This document shows positions 5,793 to 6,336 of a stretch of DNA of 6,336 bases, piece after piece. The notes under the pieces are model-generated. The model had not been told where the DNA came from and did no database searches. It saw nothing but the letters and a program-made list of their open reading frames with translations. The stretch spans positions 53,307 to 59,642 of the forward strand of contig DLRK01000074.1 of assembly GCA_002501065.1 (NCBI GenBank), read 5' to 3'. Numbering within the stretch: the first letter of the stretch is position 1; each line of letters starts with the position of its first letter. The DNA is from Akkermansiaceae bacterium UBA7890 (GTDB taxonomy: Bacteria; Verrucomicrobiota; Verrucomicrobiia; Verrucomicrobiales; Akkermansiaceae). The position numbers and the translations under genes are program-made.

Positions 5793-5852
5793 GTTTAACT
5801 CGGGGTGAATGGAATGGGGGCCGCCACCAACGGTGGCTGAATCAGGTTAAAC
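5793..5852. repeat. GTTTAAC/GTTAAAC inverted pair spanning 60 bases at the cold-shock gene 3' end
   Basis: GTTTAAC (5793-5799) and GTTAAAC (5846-5852) are exact reverse complements; the second overlaps the cold-shock stop codon. The ends match the integron attC outer-box patterns (RYYYAAC and GTTRRRY) in spacing and in position after a stop codon. However, the interior lacks the complementary inner boxes an attC needs, so this is recorded as an inverted repeat only. Confidence 0.3.
5823..5837 (-). terminator. Hairpin 9 bases after the cold-shock stop, probable terminator
   Basis: GCCACC (5823-5828) and GGTGGC (5832-5837) form a perfect 6-bp GC-rich stem with a 3-base loop just past the cold-shock stop codon. 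On the minus strand a C-rich rather than T-rich stretch follows, so it would be a U-less terminator or a 3'-end stabiliser. Confidence 0.4.
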
Positions 5853-6041
5853 AACCTTGACGCTGGAAGCTTGGGGCCCTTTAGGCCCGTCAATGGCCTC
5901 ATACTCAACTGTGTCGCCTTCTTGAAGTTGGCCTCCTTCAACCTCATTAATGTGCACGAACAAATCCTTGCCGCCTCCTTCGGGTTGAATGAAGCCGAAG
6001 CCTTTTTGATCGAAGAAACGAGCTACTTTACCTGTTGCCAT
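5847..6041 (-). CDS. CspA-family cold-shock protein
   Basis: A single-stranded nucleic-acid-binding protein of the five-strand OB-fold cold-shock domain type; the family acts as RNA chaperones in the cytoplasm. The 64-residue product is a typical length. It has RNP1-like KGFGFIQP (13-20), RNP2-like DLFVHI (26-31), and the usual C-terminal end (GPKGPQASSVKVV). Start MATGKVARFF is preferred: the frame stays open for 76 codons upstream to ATG 6269, but that extension has no domain character and is full of hairpin sequence. No clear Shine-Dalgarno precedes ATG 6041. Third-position GC is about half, well below its neighbours, consistent with a highly expressed gene or a different origin. It stands alone on the minus strand, with structured sequence upstream and a hairpin just after the stop. 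Confidence 0.96.
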   Translation of the reverse strand: MATGKVARFFDQKGFGFIQPEGGGKDLFVHINEVEGGQLQEGDTVEYEAIDGPKGPQASSVKVV

Positions 6042-6064
6042 AATATCTTGTCTTAATTTGAAGA

Positions 6065-6083
6065 TCCCCGCTAGGCGCGGGGA
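6065..6083 (-). promoter_or_regulatory. GC-rich hairpin 23 bases before the cold-shock start
   Basis: TCCCCGC (6065-6071) and GCGGGGA (6077-6083) form a perfect 7-bp stem with a 5-base loop. Being so close to the ATG and very stable, it could affect ribosome access in the cold-shock transcript. No T-tract follows in the minus direction. Confidence 0.5.
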
Positions 6084-6093
6084 GGGCGAGGTG

Positions 6094-6114
6094 TTTGGCT
6101 CGAATTGAGCCAAA
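6094..6114 (-). promoter_or_regulatory. Perfect 8-bp hairpin in the cold-shock upstream region
   Basis: TTTGGCTC (6094-6101) and GAGCCAAA (6107-6114) are exact reverse complements with a 5-base loop (GAATT on plus). It lacks a T-tract on either strand, so a terminator is unlikely; an operator or leader stem are the alternatives. Confidence 0.5.
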
Positions 6115-6163
6115 TTGCAAGAGGTAAGTTCGGCCAAGGCAGGCAGGTCACCAGCAGTAATTG

Positions 6164-6190
6164 GGGGGAAATCTCCCCCATTCGGGGGAG
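6164..6190 (-). promoter_or_regulatory. Two mutually exclusive hairpins sharing one arm
   Basis: On the plus strand the segment 6173-6179 (CTCCCCC) can pair with GGGGGAG at 6184-6190 (7 bp, 4-base loop); its part 6174-6179 can instead pair with GGGGGA at 6164-6169 (6 bp, 4-base loop). In a minus-strand transcript the same three segments would be C-rich, G-rich, C-rich, so only one stem can form at a time. Whether it is transcribed is not shown. Confidence 0.35.
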
Positions 6191-6229
6191 GGGCCCCTGG
6201 AACCGCAAGACACTGGGAAAAAGCGAGCA

Positions 6230-6254
6230 TACCGGGAACAGGACTCGAACCTAC
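6230..6254 (-). other. tRNA-like 3' end (T-arm and acceptor strand), no full cloverleaf found
   Basis: Read on the minus strand, 6254-6238 forms a T-arm: GTAGG, loop TTCGAGT, CCTGT, five pairs of which two are wobble. It is followed directly by TCCCGGT as a possible acceptor 3' strand and an A as discriminator. CCA is not encoded. No ACCGGGA-like 5' acceptor strand was found at the 73-95 base distances inside the window, nor a D-arm or anticodon arm. Position 70 does not fit the tmRNA G-U rule. It may be a tRNA remnant, such as one left by integration into a tRNA gene, or chance. Confidence 0.3.
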
Positions 6255-6336
6255 CCGTCCTGGGGACACCTGATCCTAAATCGTTCCCAGATGACCCCTG
6301 CGCCGTGCGGGACTGTATTCATAGGGTTTCATGAGG
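6255..6336. other. Unassigned right-hand end
   Basis: No gene is supported in this last stretch. A CTGGG/CCCAG pairing (minus strand, near 6260-6290) is visible. The sequence could belong to a feature continuing beyond the window. Confidence 0.3.

Larger units (their letters stand above)
5543..5846. other. Hairpin-rich non-coding stretch between two convergent genes
   Basis: No convincing gene in 304 bases. It lies between the 3' ends of the small membrane protein and the cold-shock gene, so no coding promoters are needed here, yet it is dense in inverted repeats: 5597-5622, a stem with GTG(G)AGGC/GCCTCAC arms near 5643-5665, CGGGA/TCCCG near 5679-5695, AAACCC/GGGTTT at 5778-5783 and 5791-5796, and 5823-5837. 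I looked for SRP RNA, tmRNA and RNase P core motifs and saw none. Confidence 0.5.
6042..6229 (-). promoter_or_regulatory. Structured upstream/leader region of the cold-shock gene
   Basis: No gene is supported here. The stretch carries three separate perfect or near-perfect hairpins in about 130 bases (6065-6083, 6094-6114, 6164-6190) before the cold-shock ATG. Long structured leaders that change fold with temperature are known for cspA-type genes. I could not place a promoter, so how much is transcribed is unknown. Confidence 0.45.

Noticed and set aside
6042..6269. 76-residue N-terminal extension of the cold-shock protein
   Set aside because: The frame is open to ATG 6269 but runs through several hairpins and the tRNA-like segment, and cold-shock proteins of this type begin at the MATGKV-like start.
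6226..6336. Complete tRNA or tmRNA on the minus strand
   Set aside because: Only the T-arm and a candidate acceptor strand fit. No 5' acceptor partner, D-arm or anticodon arm was found, and the tmRNA G-U identity position does not match.

Overview
The window is a GC-rich stretch of bacterial chromosome. It best fits the Verrucomicrobiota or the wider PVC group. The reasons are inference from content: an exported formylglycine-type sulfatase beside an ECF sigma factor with a membrane partner, a TatC with a very long first periplasmic loop, and weak Shine-Dalgarno sites on most genes. I cannot name a genus.

Layout, left to right. (1) tatC lies on the minus strand from 1226 and runs off the left edge, so it is 3'-truncated here. 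(2) A roughly 300-base divergent region follows, with a possible promoter and a perfect 8-bp hairpin directly before the next gene. (3) On the plus strand are an ECF sigma factor (1533-2120) and, 5 bases later, a 442-residue membrane protein (2126-3454). The second protein is placed as a likely anti-sigma or sigma-associated protein because of its position, an N-terminal helical cytoplasmic domain and a membrane helix; it lacks the zinc anti-sigma motif. (4) A secreted sulfatase (4962-3253, minus strand) converges on this pair, and the two genes overlap tail to tail by about 202 bases. (5) A small two-helix membrane protein of unknown function (5183-5542, plus) diverges from the sulfatase. (6) A 304-base, hairpin-rich stretch with no convincing gene follows. 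(7) A CspA-type cold-shock protein (6041-5847, minus) has a long structured upstream region. Further right is a short tRNA-like 3' end (T-arm plus acceptor strand) for which no full cloverleaf could be found.

The sigma factor and membrane protein probably form one transcription unit acting as an envelope-signal regulatory pair. The sulfatase would be exported through its Sec-type signal peptide, matured by a formylglycine-generating enzyme encoded elsewhere, and act on sulfated polysaccharides or related esters. Because the sigma operon converges on the sulfatase and overlaps it, its transcript is antisense to the sulfatase 3' end. That offers a direct cis link between the two, which is inference.

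The most unusual feature is the overlap. The Gly/Leu-rich C-terminal membrane helix of the plus-strand protein and the Lys/Arg/Pro-rich tail of the sulfatase are the same bases read in opposite directions, in a register where wobble positions face wobble positions. The cold-shock gene, with its different codon use and switch-like leader, is the second point worth checking. I found no clear new defence or mobile system.
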